NCBI GenBank assembly: GCA_944326465.1
Contig: CALVEB010000012.1
Coordinates: forward strand, 1-59,837
Direction: 5' to 3'
Length of the DNA: 59,837 bases
Origin: Candidatus Gastranaerophilales bacterium
Lineage (GTDB): Bacteria > Cyanobacteriota > Vampirovibrionia > Gastranaerophilales > Gastranaerophilaceae
Shown: positions 7,965 through 15,549 of the stretch, piece by piece
Numbering within the stretch: the first letter of the stretch is position 1
Layout: each line of letters opens with the position of its first letter
Translations under genes and position numbers: made by a program
Notes under the pieces: model-generated
The model's input: the letters and a program-made list of their open reading frames with translations, nothing else
Told to the model about the DNA's origin: nothing
The model's database searches: none

Positions 7965-8205
7965 CAAGGCAATAAGGGATTAAGGGAATATGGGAATAAG
8001 TGCATTAATAATTATTTAAAAGTTTACTTAAATCAATAAAGCTATATCACTTATTCCCTTGTCTTGGATTTGCTCCACGCTCGCAGAGTTTCGCCTGTTG
8101 TGCTTATGCACAAGTCGGCTCAATCTGCTCGCTATCCGGATTTGCTCACTTCGTTCGCGCCATCCGTACGCAAATCCGCTATTGCCCTATTTCCTTATTC
8201 TCCTT
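7965..8205. repeat. GGGAATAAGG repeats and ~150-bp repeat module
   Basis: The gap between the 82-residue gene and yceD contains a GGGAATAAGG-like tract (7970-8000), then a module (~8049-8200) running from cttattccc-tgtcttggatttgctcc to caaatccgctattgccc. The module is an inverted relative of ~21754-21899, with a similar end order but a different middle. It holds small palindromic pieces (gcttatgcacaag, cacttcgttcgcg). No gene is supported. Confidence 0.65.
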
Positions 8206-8206
8206 T

Positions 8207-8455
8207 TTAAACATACTGTTCTTCTTGCAGAGCGACAGCGGCTATCTGGTTTGAGACAAAACAAACCTTTTTCAAAGGCCCTTGAGTTTCTTTTTCTACA
8301 AGAACAGCTGATGTGCTCTTCATCAATTGCGTAAGCTCCGCATAGAGATCCTGCGGGTTTTCAACATACAAAACCAAAGGGGCTGTTGACCCTTTTAAGA
8401 ATACTAATGTTGAAATTCTTTTTTTGATGTTTTGCGCATTGTATTGTTGTGACAT
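8207..8455 (-). CDS. Small conserved-looking protein of unknown function
   Basis: A protein of 82 residues (MSQQYNAQNIKKRIST...) that I do not recognise. It has alternating hydrophobic stretches (TLVFLKGSTAPLVLYV, KKVCFVSNQIAAVALQ) suggesting a small alpha/beta fold, and no signal peptide or membrane segment. The ATG is followed by normal coding sequence, and the gene lies codirectional between tpiA and yceD. A 13-bp hairpin stands between it and tpiA. Confidence 0.6.
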   Translation of the reverse strand: MSQQYNAQNIKKRISTLVFLKGSTAPLVLYVENPQDLYAELTQLMKSTSAVLVEKETQGPLKKVCFVSNQIAAVALQEEQYV

Positions 8456-8498
8456 AAATTTTTCCCTTTATATTTTCCGGTCAAAAAATAATTTTCAA

Positions 8499-8532
8499 GT
8501 GAACAGTGAACTGATTACCGTTCACTGTTCAC
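8499..8532. terminator. Strong 13-bp inverted repeat between tpiA and the 82-residue gene
   Basis: The arms gtgaacagtgaac / gttcactgttcac enclose a loop of about 8 nt. It lies 10 bp after the tpiA stop on the minus strand, followed within about 25 nt by an A/T-rich stretch. It may be a terminator or an RNA-stability element; the T-run is imperfect. Confidence 0.5.
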
Positions 8533-8541
8533 AGAATGCTC

Positions 8542-9336
8542 TTATACTGCAACTTTCATTGTGTTTGCAATAATTTCATTAAAGCTGTCAGCTTTGAGTG
8601 ATGCACCGCCTACTAATGCACCGTCAATGTCAGATTTTGACATTTGTTCAGCAATAGTGGAAGGTTTTACAGAACCGCCGTAAAGGATTCTGATAGCATC
8701 TGCAGCATCAGCACCTGCAACATCTTTAACAACACTTCTAATCATTGCAATTACTCTGTTTGCTTCATCGCTGTCACAAGTTTTACCTGTTCCGATAGCC
8801 CAGATTGGCTCATAAGCGATAACTGATTTAGCTACATCTTCAGAAGAAATACCGGATAAAGCCGCACGGATTTGAGATGCGATGTGTTCATCCGTAACAC
8901 CAGATTCTCTTTGCTCAAGAGTTTCGCCGCAGCAGATAATCGGAATTAAGCCGCCTGCTAAAATTGCTTTTGCTTTTTTGTTAATCATTTCATCAGTTTC
9001 TGAGAAGTATTGTCTTCTTTCTGAGTGGCCGATGATTACATAAGAACAGCCTGCATCTTTTACCATTTCAACAGAAACTTCACCGGTGTAAGCACCTGAA
9101 TTTTCCCAGTGGCAGTTTTGAGCCGCGATATTAATTCTGTTGCCGCCGCATCCACAGTCACATTTTTCAGCGTGCACTGCTGATAATGATGTGAAAGTCG
9201 GCGCAATGATTACTGTCGGTAAATCTTTTGCACTGTAATCTTTTACAAATGATTTAATACCTTCAAATAAAGCTTCAGCATCTGCTCTTAACAGATTCAT
9301 TTTCCAGTTTCCTGCGATAATTGGTTTTCTTGACAT
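8542..9336 (-). CDS. tpiA: Triose-phosphate isomerase
   Basis: Interconverts dihydroxyacetone phosphate and glyceraldehyde 3-phosphate. It has 264 residues with GNWKMN at the N-terminus, the catalytic His in IIGHSERRQYF (~102), the catalytic Glu in AYEPIWAIGTGKT (~178) and the phosphate loops YGGSVKP and GGASL. A short Cys-rich insert, EKCDCGCGGN (~57-66), precedes the AAQNCHW strand; I know of no such insert in standard enzymes. It is downstream of avd on the same strand but separated from it by a terminator. Confidence 0.96.
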   Translation of the reverse strand: MSRKPIIAGNWKMNLLRADAEALFEGIKSFVKDYSAKDLPTVIIAPTFTSLSAVHAEKCDCGCGGNRINIAAQNCHWENSGAYTGEVSVEMVKDAGCSYVIIGHSERRQYFSETDEMINKKAKAILAGGLIPIICCGETLEQRESGVTDEHIASQIRAALSGISSEDVAKSVIAYEPIWAIGTGKTCDSDEANRVIAMIRSVVKDVAGADAADAIRILYGGSVKPSTIAEQMSKSDIDGALVGGASLKADSFNEIIANTMKVAV

Positions 9337-9412
9337 AATAACTCTCCTTTATAAAATAAAATTTGCAAAAACATAATAAAACAAAAATAAAACATTTACA
9401 AGTGTTAATCAA

Positions 9413-9440
9413 GCAAAAAAAACACCGGACAAGCCGGTGC
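9413..9440 (-). terminator. avd terminator
   Basis: The stem caccgg / ccggtg with a 5-nt loop is bounded on the plus-strand left by a run of ten A, so transcription of the minus strand meets a strong T-run. It sits about 45 bp after the avd stop and isolates the DGR locus from tpiA. Confidence 0.8.
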
Positions 9441-9486
9441 GTAATTACAGTTCTGCTTTTTACAGCAGTTGAAATACTAATATCCG

Positions 9487-9858
9487 TTAAACACTTCCTG
9501 CTGCATTCTCAGCAACAACCGACATTGCTGCCAGCCACCCCTGAGACTGCTTGGCAATGGAAGAAGTTTTTTCTATAAAAGCGCAGTAACGCGCCTGGGG
9601 CAAAATTCTTAAATCAAATGATATTCGTAAAAACAAATTAAGGAACTGAACATGCTCCTGTATGGACAAAATAAATTCTTTCTTGTCCTTTGCACTGTTT
9701 GCACGATATATATCAACGAGGAGATCAACAATATGAAGCTGTATCTTTTCACCCAGCGAAAACTTGAACTCTCTCGGAAAATCTTTTGTTGAATGCATAA
9801 GCTCCAGCAGTAAATCGTATGTTGTTTTATAAATAGGTAAGTGATGATATTGTGCCAT
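9487..9858 (-). CDS. avd: DGR accessory variability determinant (Avd)
   Basis: A protein of 123 residues that matches the Avd pattern: HLPIYKTTYDLLLEL at the start, FPREFKFSLGEKI (~29-41), then VDLLVDIYRANSA (~48) and an amphipathic C-terminal helix ending SQGWLAAM. In DGRs Avd is a pentameric four-helix-bundle protein that binds the reverse transcriptase and template RNA and is needed for mutagenic cDNA synthesis. It lies about 210 bp downstream of the template repeat on the same strand. The ATG has tgggga upstream. The related 23S-rRNA-IVS (S23) family shares the fold, but the adjacent template decides for Avd. No reverse transcriptase gene accompanies it. Confidence 0.9.
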   Translation of the reverse strand: MAQYHHLPIYKTTYDLLLELMHSTKDFPREFKFSLGEKIQLHIVDLLVDIYRANSAKDKKEFILSIQEHVQFLNLFLRISFDLRILPQARYCAFIEKTSSIAKQSQGWLAAMSVVAENAAGSV

Positions 9859-10018
9859 AAATCCCCACTTTTAATCAATTCGTGCTTTATGTAAATTTAT
9901 ATATAATTAATATTCAGAATATCTGACATTTAACAAAGATAAATTTACCACCTTAAAAGTAAAAAGTCAAGCTGATTAATGATAATTACATAAAAAAAAT
10001 AGGCCGAATGGCTAATAT

Positions 10019-10048
10019 AAAAAACGGGATTGCATTAAACACAATCCC
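10019..10048 (-). terminator. Terminator of the template-repeat RNA
   Basis: The stem gggattg / caatccc with a 9-nt loop is followed on the minus strand by a T-run (gtttttt). It lies about 25 nt past the template repeat and before avd. This implies that the template RNA can be made as a short separate transcript. Confidence 0.7.
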
Positions 10049-10072
10049 TGAATTTTCTATTTATCTCCCGAG

Positions 10073-10208
10073 ACATATAGCGCGGTTGTTGCTGTTGTTC
10101 TTGTTGTTCCAGTTATTGTCATTGCCGTTCGTGTTGGAAGTGTTGAAGTTCCGGTTGTACGCGTTATTCGCATTGTTCTCCTCACTGGACCAGTAGTTGT
10201 AGCCAAGA
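10073..10208 (-). repeat. DGR template repeat (TR)
   Basis: A 136-bp adenine-rich segment (minus strand) that reads as the C-terminal codons of the pilin-like targets but with 19 Asn codons (for example SSEENNANNAYN, WNNKNNSNN). It contains 52 A. VR1 and VR2 each differ from it at 21 sites, all A. Because most are AAY codons, random change at A gives NNY codons and never a stop; the one AAG (Lys) codon is the exception. No start codon, leader or complete domain surrounds it, so it is a template and not a gene. It ends in cgcgctatatgt, shared with the VRs, and then diverges (initiation-of-homing boundary). Confidence 0.96.
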
Positions 10209-10211
10209 ACG

Positions 10212-10382
10212 ACGGATTCTAAATCGATAAAAAAGACTCTTTCCCAATTACCGACCTCCGTTTCCGGAGCTTTGCTTGATGTCAGGCACCAAGCACCGCC
10301 GACGAGATAAATAAAGAGTACACCCCGCTATACCGTAGCATAGACAGGCTCTGACTCGTACTGTCTTTATGACAGCTTTTTT
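10212..10382 (-). ncRNA. Structured leader of the template RNA or separate small RNA, unidentified
   Basis: No protein frame is supported. On the minus strand the stretch folds well: ctgtc-ataaa-gacag, ctccg-gaaa-cggag (GAAA tetraloop) and gcttg...caagc are clear stems, and gcggggtgtactc sits between. It lies between a plausible minus-strand promoter and the TR, so it may be the 5' part of the template RNA. On the plus strand, ctgtc-tttat-gacag followed by six T (10361-10382) would be a terminator, so a plus-strand small RNA is an alternative. I matched it to no known RNA family. Confidence 0.45.
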
Positions 10383-10411
10383 AGCATAGCATACCGTGCC
10401 CAATTCTTCAA
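10383..10411 (-). promoter_or_regulatory. Candidate promoter for the template RNA
   Basis: On the minus strand TTGAAG (10411-10406) and TATGCT (10388-10383) stand 17 nt apart, close to the sigma-70 consensus. Transcription would begin near 10376, run through the structured leader and the TR, and stop at 10019-10048. It is a sequence match only. Confidence 0.45.
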
Positions 10412-10470
10412 TTTTGTTAAGAAATCTTTAAGAATAAAAATATACTGCGCGACAAACCACTTAACCGGAT

Positions 10471-11904
10471 TTACGCTCTCCCATAAATATCCGCATATCT
10501 GATAATATCATCCTCTGAGAGCAAATCACCCTTTTGAACCTCAATAATTTCTAAATCTTCATCATAAGGGTTTTCGAGTGAATGTATTGCCTTAACAGGA
10601 ATATCAATACTGTGCTCCGGACTCAAAATCATTTCCTTACTTTCTAAACTAACTTTTGCCATGCCTGTCAGCACAACCCAGTGTTCGCTGCGATGGTTGT
10701 GGGATTGGACAGAAAGCTTTTGCCCCGGATTTACATGGATAATTTTTGTCAAAAATCCTTTTCCGTACGCAATAACTGTATAATATCCCCACGGACGCAC
10801 CACCGGTTTGTTTAACTCAGGAGTGACAACTACTACTTCTTCCTGTGTAGTTGCAGGAGCAGTGTCATTTGTTAAAGAGGCACCGGATTTATTTTCTATC
10901 TTGTCTAAAAACTGCTGTGCAGCATTTTCAGGACTTGACGCATTAATAATTGCACGGACAACCGCAATGCGTTTTGCGCCGTGTTGAATCACTTCACTCA
11001 CATTATCCAGATCAATTCCGCCAATTGCAAACGCAGGAATATCAATATTTTTACTTACCCATTCAACATATTCAAGTCCAACGGATTTTCGTCCGGGTTT
11101 GGTCGGAGTGGTAAACACAGGCCCCATACCAATATAATCAGCGCCATCCTGAACCGCTTTTTGTGCTTGTTCAGGAGCATGTGTGGAAACCCCTATTATA
11201 GCGTTATTTCCAAGAATTTTCCTTGCAGATGCGACATCCATATCATCCTGTCCGAGGTGAACCCCGTCGGCCTCAAGTATTGCCGCAATATCAACCCTGT
11301 CGTTTACAATAAATGTCGCATTGTATTCAGCGCAAAGGAGTTTTATTTTTTTGCCGAGTTCTATTATTCTATTTGCCGGCATGTTCTTTTCGCGCAACTG
11401 TAAAATATCAACACCGCCTTTAAGAGCAGAAGCAACTGCATCTAAAAACGCATCGTCAGAATCAAATTTATCTGAATTTGTGACTAAATAAAGTTTTTTA
11501 TTGCCTAAAATTAACTTGTTATATTTTTCTTTTAATTTATCCCACATAATTTTCTCCAGCGTGTAAGATTTGTAGCGCAAATTTTCAAAAGTAGAAGCAT
11601 GTTCCGGTGCATACTCCGCAAGAACCCTCAAAACCTGCTGCAAACGTTTAATATTTGCCTTAAAAATATTTTCAATATCAGTACGGAAATCAGGATTTTT
11701 TATTGTTGTTCCGATATCATTTTCAGTATCTCTTGCACTTAACAGTGCGTCGTAATCATGCTCCTGCAGGGCATTAAGTTCATGTCTTATAAGTTTAAGT
11801 GTTTGAGAGGATTCTCTATCATCGAGCAGAAACCTTGAAATCTCTTCCAGCACTCTCAAAGCTTCTGTTCCTCTGTTTAAATTTGCGTCTATAATTCTTT
11901 TCAT
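10471..11904 (-). CDS. thiE: Fusion: ThiD2-like domain, thiamine-phosphate synthase, cupin (mannose-6-P isomerase type II C-terminal)
   Basis: A protein of 477 residues with three parts. Residues 1-~120 (MKRIIDANLNRGTEALRVLEE) are the N-terminal domain found on cyanobacterial ThiE. Residues ~135-345 are a complete ThiE TIM barrel, with DILQLREKNM, FIVNDRVDIA, DGVHLGQDD, GMGPVFTTPTKPG and FAIGGI; it joins HMP-PP and thiazole phosphate to make thiamine phosphate. Residues ~365-477 are a cupin like the C-terminus of ManC-type mannose-1-P guanylyltransferase/isomerase (RPWGYY, HRSEHWVVLTG, IPVKAIHSLEN). The linker is Thr/Ala-rich and the frame is continuous. The cupin's role here is unknown. Confidence 0.88.
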   Translation of the reverse strand: MKRIIDANLNRGTEALRVLEEISRFLLDDRESSQTLKLIRHELNALQEHDYDALLSARDTENDIGTTIKNPDFRTDIENIFKANIKRLQQVLRVLAEYAPEHASTFENLRYKSYTLEKIMWDKLKEKYNKLILGNKKLYLVTNSDKFDSDDAFLDAVASALKGGVDILQLREKNMPANRIIELGKKIKLLCAEYNATFIVNDRVDIAAILEADGVHLGQDDMDVASARKILGNNAIIGVSTHAPEQAQKAVQDGADYIGMGPVFTTPTKPGRKSVGLEYVEWVSKNIDIPAFAIGGIDLDNVSEVIQHGAKRIAVVRAIINASSPENAAQQFLDKIENKSGASLTNDTAPATTQEEVVVVTPELNKPVVRPWGYYTVIAYGKGFLTKIIHVNPGQKLSVQSHNHRSEHWVVLTGMAKVSLESKEMILSPEHSIDIPVKAIHSLENPYDEDLEIIEVQKGDLLSEDDIIRYADIYGRA

Positions 11905-11954
11905 AAATTTATTTTACCATGATAAAACTTAAATTTTTATAATAGAATAAATTT

Positions 11955-12374
11955 ATGAAAGAATTTAAAAATATAGTCTTATTAATCCTTATGGCAGTTG
12001 TTTTTAGTGGTTGCACAACACAAACAACAAGCAGCAACCCTATAGACAGGGCTGAGGAAGAATGTATAGCTAAGGCAAGCTCCACATACGAGATGAACAG
12101 GTGCAGTGTAATAGCACAAAAAAAATGGGAACAGGAGATACAAAACAGTCTTGATACATTGAAAAAGAATTTGACGGAAGATGATTATGCCGTAATCGAA
12201 AAATCTCAGCAGGCATGGAATGAATACAAAATAGCTGAATATGAATTGATAGATAAAATTATATCTTATAAGCAAGGTACTATGTATTCAAATGTAAGAG
12301 AAGGGCTGCGGACAGACATTCTTAAACAGCGTGCTTTAAAATTAAAGGAATATATTAATATATATAATGATTAA
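11955..12374 (+). CDS. Lipoprotein with LprI-type (DUF1311) domain
   Basis: A protein of 139 residues with an N-terminal hydrophobic segment and a lipobox ending at Cys20 (VVFSGC), so probably a lipid-anchored periplasmic protein. The rest matches the LprI/DUF1311 pattern: a Cys pair (EECIAKAS, NRCSVIAQKKW), then LKKNLTEDDYAVIEKSQQAWNEYK. Some family members inhibit lysozyme. It lies next to a muramidase relic and a lytic transglycosylase, consistent with a cell-wall role, but that is inference. Transcribed divergently from thiE. Confidence 0.8.
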   Translation: MKEFKNIVLLILMAVVFSGCTTQTTSSNPIDRAEEECIAKASSTYEMNRCSVIAQKKWEQEIQNSLDTLKKNLTEDDYAVIEKSQQAWNEYKIAEYELIDKIISYKQGTMYSNVREGLRTDILKQRALKLKEYINIYND

Positions 12375-12418
12375 ATTTATTCTACTTAGAGACACTTTAA
12401 CTAAGGAGAATAAAGCTT

Positions 12419-13325
12419 ATGCAAGACGAAATTTTTGAAAAAACATTACAGTTTATACTTCAACGTGAAGGGGCTATGTTAATGACCCTCACGATTTGGG
12501 AGGTGAAACAAACAAGGGGATAACTCACAATACTTATAATACATATAGAAAGAGTAAAGGTTTACCCATGCAGAGTGTAAAATATATTACTGATAATGAA
12601 GTAAGGGATATATATTATAACAATTATTATAAAGCTTCTGGCGCCGATAAATTGTCTAATCCAAAGCTTGCAGCTTATGTTTTTGATACTGCTGTAAATA
12701 TGGGAGTTTCAAGAGCCAAAACTTTTTTAAACCAATCTAATGGCGACCCTGAGCAATTTGAAAAATTGAGACGGGCTAAATATGATGAATTTGTCAAGTA
12801 TAATCCAGATCAAAAAAGGTATTTACAAGGTTGGAACAGTCGAGTAACAGCTGTTAAAACTTTTGCGGAGAACAATTTTAAAAGTACAGAAACTCAATCA
12901 AAAAGTGCGCCACTTACACTTAAAGTTGGTATAAACAAAAATGTTGATAGATATGGTAATCATATCTTTACTCCGGAGAAATAGGTAATTTATCCCGTGA
13001 GGATTTTGAAAAATATTTGCCGATAATTGAACAACAATTAAAGGACGGGCTTATAAAACCACCTTCACAGCAGGAAAAAGATTACTCCGGTTATATTAAT
13101 CCTGCAACGGGAAGCAGGAAACTTTATTCCAGAGAAGATATTGCTTCTATGACTACGGATGAATACTTACAAAATGAAAAAGAAATAATGGCACAAATGC
13201 AAAGTATTGGCATACCTACAAATAACGAGTTATACTCTGCAAGTAGCCGTGGTGGAACTATTTATGTCAGACCTTATACCAGATCCGACGGTACACCTGT
13301 CAGAGGTTATTATAGGTCTGTATAA
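12419..13325 (+). pseudogene. GH108-like N-acetylmuramidase, broken by two frameshifts
   Basis: The gene starts at 12419 after taaggag and encodes QDEIFEKTLQFILQREG. A one-base deletion in the G-run at 12470-12473 then shifts the frame. The next piece continues GYVNDPHDLGGETNKGIT, giving the GH108 signature with its catalytic Glu in REG. A second one-base deletion near 12976 (gagaaata where gaggaaata is expected) shifts the frame again into EIGNLSREDFEKYLP and on to the stop at 13323-13325. The whole would be about 300 residues. It resembles phage or secreted peptidoglycan hydrolases. Real decay and assembly error in short homopolymers are both possible. Confidence 0.7.
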
Positions 13326-13351
13326 AAAAAGAGGCTTTATGCCTCTTTTTT
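13324..13351. terminator. Bidirectional terminator
   Basis: A gaggc / gcctc stem with a tttat loop is flanked by seven A on one side and six T on the other. It directly follows the muramidase relic. Confidence 0.8.
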
Positions 13352-13396
13352 GAATAATTTGCCTGAAATTGCTTTTTTGTGTATTATAGAGTTAAG

Positions 13397-15388
13397 ATGA
13401 ACGGGTTAAGTTTCAAACAGAAAATAATTGTTGGGTGTGTTACAGGCGCTTTATTAATTACAGGCGTAACAGCCGCTATATTATATCAGCCCGAAACTAA
13501 AACTATGGAGATTTATTCTCAGGCACTTGAAAGTTTACAAAAAGGAGATTTTTCAAATTCATATTATCAGTTTTCTAAAGTCTCTTTTTTGTCCAACCTT
13601 AAACCAATCGCGATTTTTCATCAGGCACAGGCCGCGCATGAACTCGGTGATGATGATGCCGCAGTTAAACAATATCAGTTATTATTCAACAATTACCCCG
13701 GACACGCCCTGAGTTTACGCGCTAAATACCTCACCGCGCAGCAAATTATTTTCAAAAACCCCAAACTCGCTCATAAATACTTTGAAGAAATAGTAAACAA
13801 GCACCCGCATACGGATTACGGTATTGCGTCAGAATACTATCTCGGCGTCATGATTATTAATAAATATCATGACAACGAACAAATGTTTCCGCAGTCAGAA
13901 AAGGTTAATGCAGAAAACTACTTCCGCCATTATCTTGAAAAAGCCCCGACAGGCAGGCTGGCAATTAATGCCTGTGAAAACTGGCTCGGCTTAAAAACAG
14001 AAATTAACAAAGATGATTATCTGCTTATGGCAAAATCCTATTATCTCTTCGGGGATTACAACAAAGCAAAATCGCTGCTTGCCAGAACAGAAATTTCAGA
14101 AAGCTGGGCAACGGATGTTCTTGTATCTTATGCACTGAAAAATTATTCCAGAGCCCAAAAATTAACAGAACTCGGATTGCAGCAATATACGCAATATGTA
14201 AGCGACGATGAAATCCATGACGTTGTCGACAAATACATTGCTATGTCTGATAAAAATAAACTTGAAACAGTTATGCATTTGATTACTCTCAATCCGCAAA
14301 AAGGCAATGATTATCTTATGCATATAAAATGTACTCAGGTTAAAGCCGTTGATCAACCGGCCTGCTACAGTCAGCTTTATTTAAAATACCCGCAGGGGCA
14401 GTTTTCGGCAGATGCATTATCAAACATATTTTTTGCAAAATACAAACAGCAAAAATACACTGATGCAGAAAAAGTCGGGCTGGATTATCTTAAAAAATTT
14501 CCTGACGCAAATTCAACCCCTATGGTTATGTTCTGGATGGGAAAATTATATGAACGCCTGAATGATTACAGGCAATACAACAACTACTACAGCAATGTAA
14601 TAACCAGATATCCGGATTCATATTATGCTTATAGAGCCTATCTCCACCTTAACCGGCTTGAAGGCCCGATTATTACAAATTATATTGCCCCGAAACCTGT
14701 TGTCTATCCGTATAAATACACGCGCAAGAATATAATCGTTAAGCTTGTTGAATTAAAAGATTTTGATGTAATAAGCGAACTGTATGGTGATGACGACTTT
14801 ATAAAAAGCTGGGTGCTTTATAAAAAAGGTGATTATGCACATTCAATGCTTGTAGCGCGTGATGCCATGGAGAAAATATCAGATAAACCGCCAAAATATG
14901 ATCTACGCTGGCGTCTTGTATATCCCGTGAATTATTATGAAACAGTGGAAAAATATTCTGATGCTGCCGGAACAAGCCTGCCGTTGATGCTTTCTGTCAT
15001 AAGAGAGGAAAGTTATTTTGACCCTCTGGCACAGAGTGCAGCCGGTGCAAGCGGTTTGATGCAATTAATGCCGGCCACTGCATTTGAGATAAGCCGGCGT
15101 TACGGTTTAGGTATGACATCTGCTGAAGATTTATTTAATGATTCTTTTAATATAAAACTCGGAAATTATTATTACGCATATTTAAAAAGCATGCTTGAAG
15201 GCCGTGATGTATCATCAATTGCGGCCTATAACGGCGGAATAGGGTCTTTATGGAACTGGCGCCAGTCGATTAATTATAATGACACTGATGAATTTGTGGA
15301 ACAGATTCCGTATTCAGAGACGCGAAATTATGTGAAAAAAGTGTTTCGTACATACTGGAATTACATACGCCTGTACACGGGAAATTAA
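13397..15388 (+). CDS. Soluble lytic murein transglycosylase
   Basis: A protein of 663 residues. The N-terminus has one hydrophobic segment (KIIVGCVTGALLITGVTAAILY), so it is membrane-anchored or exported. A long alpha-helical, TPR-like repeat region (~40-500) matches the Slt70 superhelix. The C-terminal SLT domain (~530-650) has the catalytic Glu in VIREESYFDP, then SGLMQLMPATA and AAYNGG. It cleaves peptidoglycan to 1,6-anhydro muropeptides. The start at 13397 is chosen because agag stands before it and the signal segment begins there; a GTG 18 bp upstream is possible. Confidence 0.9.
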   Translation: MNGLSFKQKIIVGCVTGALLITGVTAAILYQPETKTMEIYSQALESLQKGDFSNSYYQFSKVSFLSNLKPIAIFHQAQAAHELGDDDAAVKQYQLLFNNYPGHALSLRAKYLTAQQIIFKNPKLAHKYFEEIVNKHPHTDYGIASEYYLGVMIINKYHDNEQMFPQSEKVNAENYFRHYLEKAPTGRLAINACENWLGLKTEINKDDYLLMAKSYYLFGDYNKAKSLLARTEISESWATDVLVSYALKNYSRAQKLTELGLQQYTQYVSDDEIHDVVDKYIAMSDKNKLETVMHLITLNPQKGNDYLMHIKCTQVKAVDQPACYSQLYLKYPQGQFSADALSNIFFAKYKQQKYTDAEKVGLDYLKKFPDANSTPMVMFWMGKLYERLNDYRQYNNYYSNVITRYPDSYYAYRAYLHLNRLEGPIITNYIAPKPVVYPYKYTRKNIIVKLVELKDFDVISELYGDDDFIKSWVLYKKGDYAHSMLVARDAMEKISDKPPKYDLRWRLVYPVNYYETVEKYSDAAGTSLPLMLSVIREESYFDPLAQSAAGASGLMQLMPATAFEISRRYGLGMTSAEDLFNDSFNIKLGNYYYAYLKSMLEGRDVSSIAAYNGGIGSLWNWRQSINYNDTDEFVEQIPYSETRNYVKKVFRTYWNYIRLYTGN

Positions 15389-15549
15389 AACAGACTAAGA
15401 GAGTAAAATAAGTAATGAGAATAGAGTGAGTTTTCAGTACACACTCCTATATTTTTATTAAGAAATATTAAAACTAATAATTATTCTCACTTTACAAATA
15501 TTGTTTTTTGTTTTATCATTATCATGTAAATTAAGAAAGGTGGTTAATT
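15389..15549. other. Intergenic, probable rubrerythrin promoter
   Basis: AT-rich, with no gene. A symmetric aataattatt lies near 15475, and gaaaggtgg (RBS) stands just before the rubrerythrin ATG. A peroxide-responsive operator would be expected here by analogy, but I see no clear match. Confidence 0.3.

Noticed and set aside
9487-9858. 23S rRNA intervening-sequence (S23) protein instead of Avd
   Set aside because: The fold is shared, but there is no 23S rRNA gene here, and a template repeat stands beside it.
10008-10196. Plus-strand 62-residue frame across the template repeat
   Set aside because: It is the antisense of the template repeat; its Leu/Phe-rich sequence only mirrors Asn codons.
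10073-10208. Template repeat as a truncated pilin gene or pseudogene
   Set aside because: It lacks leader, domain and start, has Asn at every variable site, and has no non-A difference from two intact genes. Random decay would not do that.
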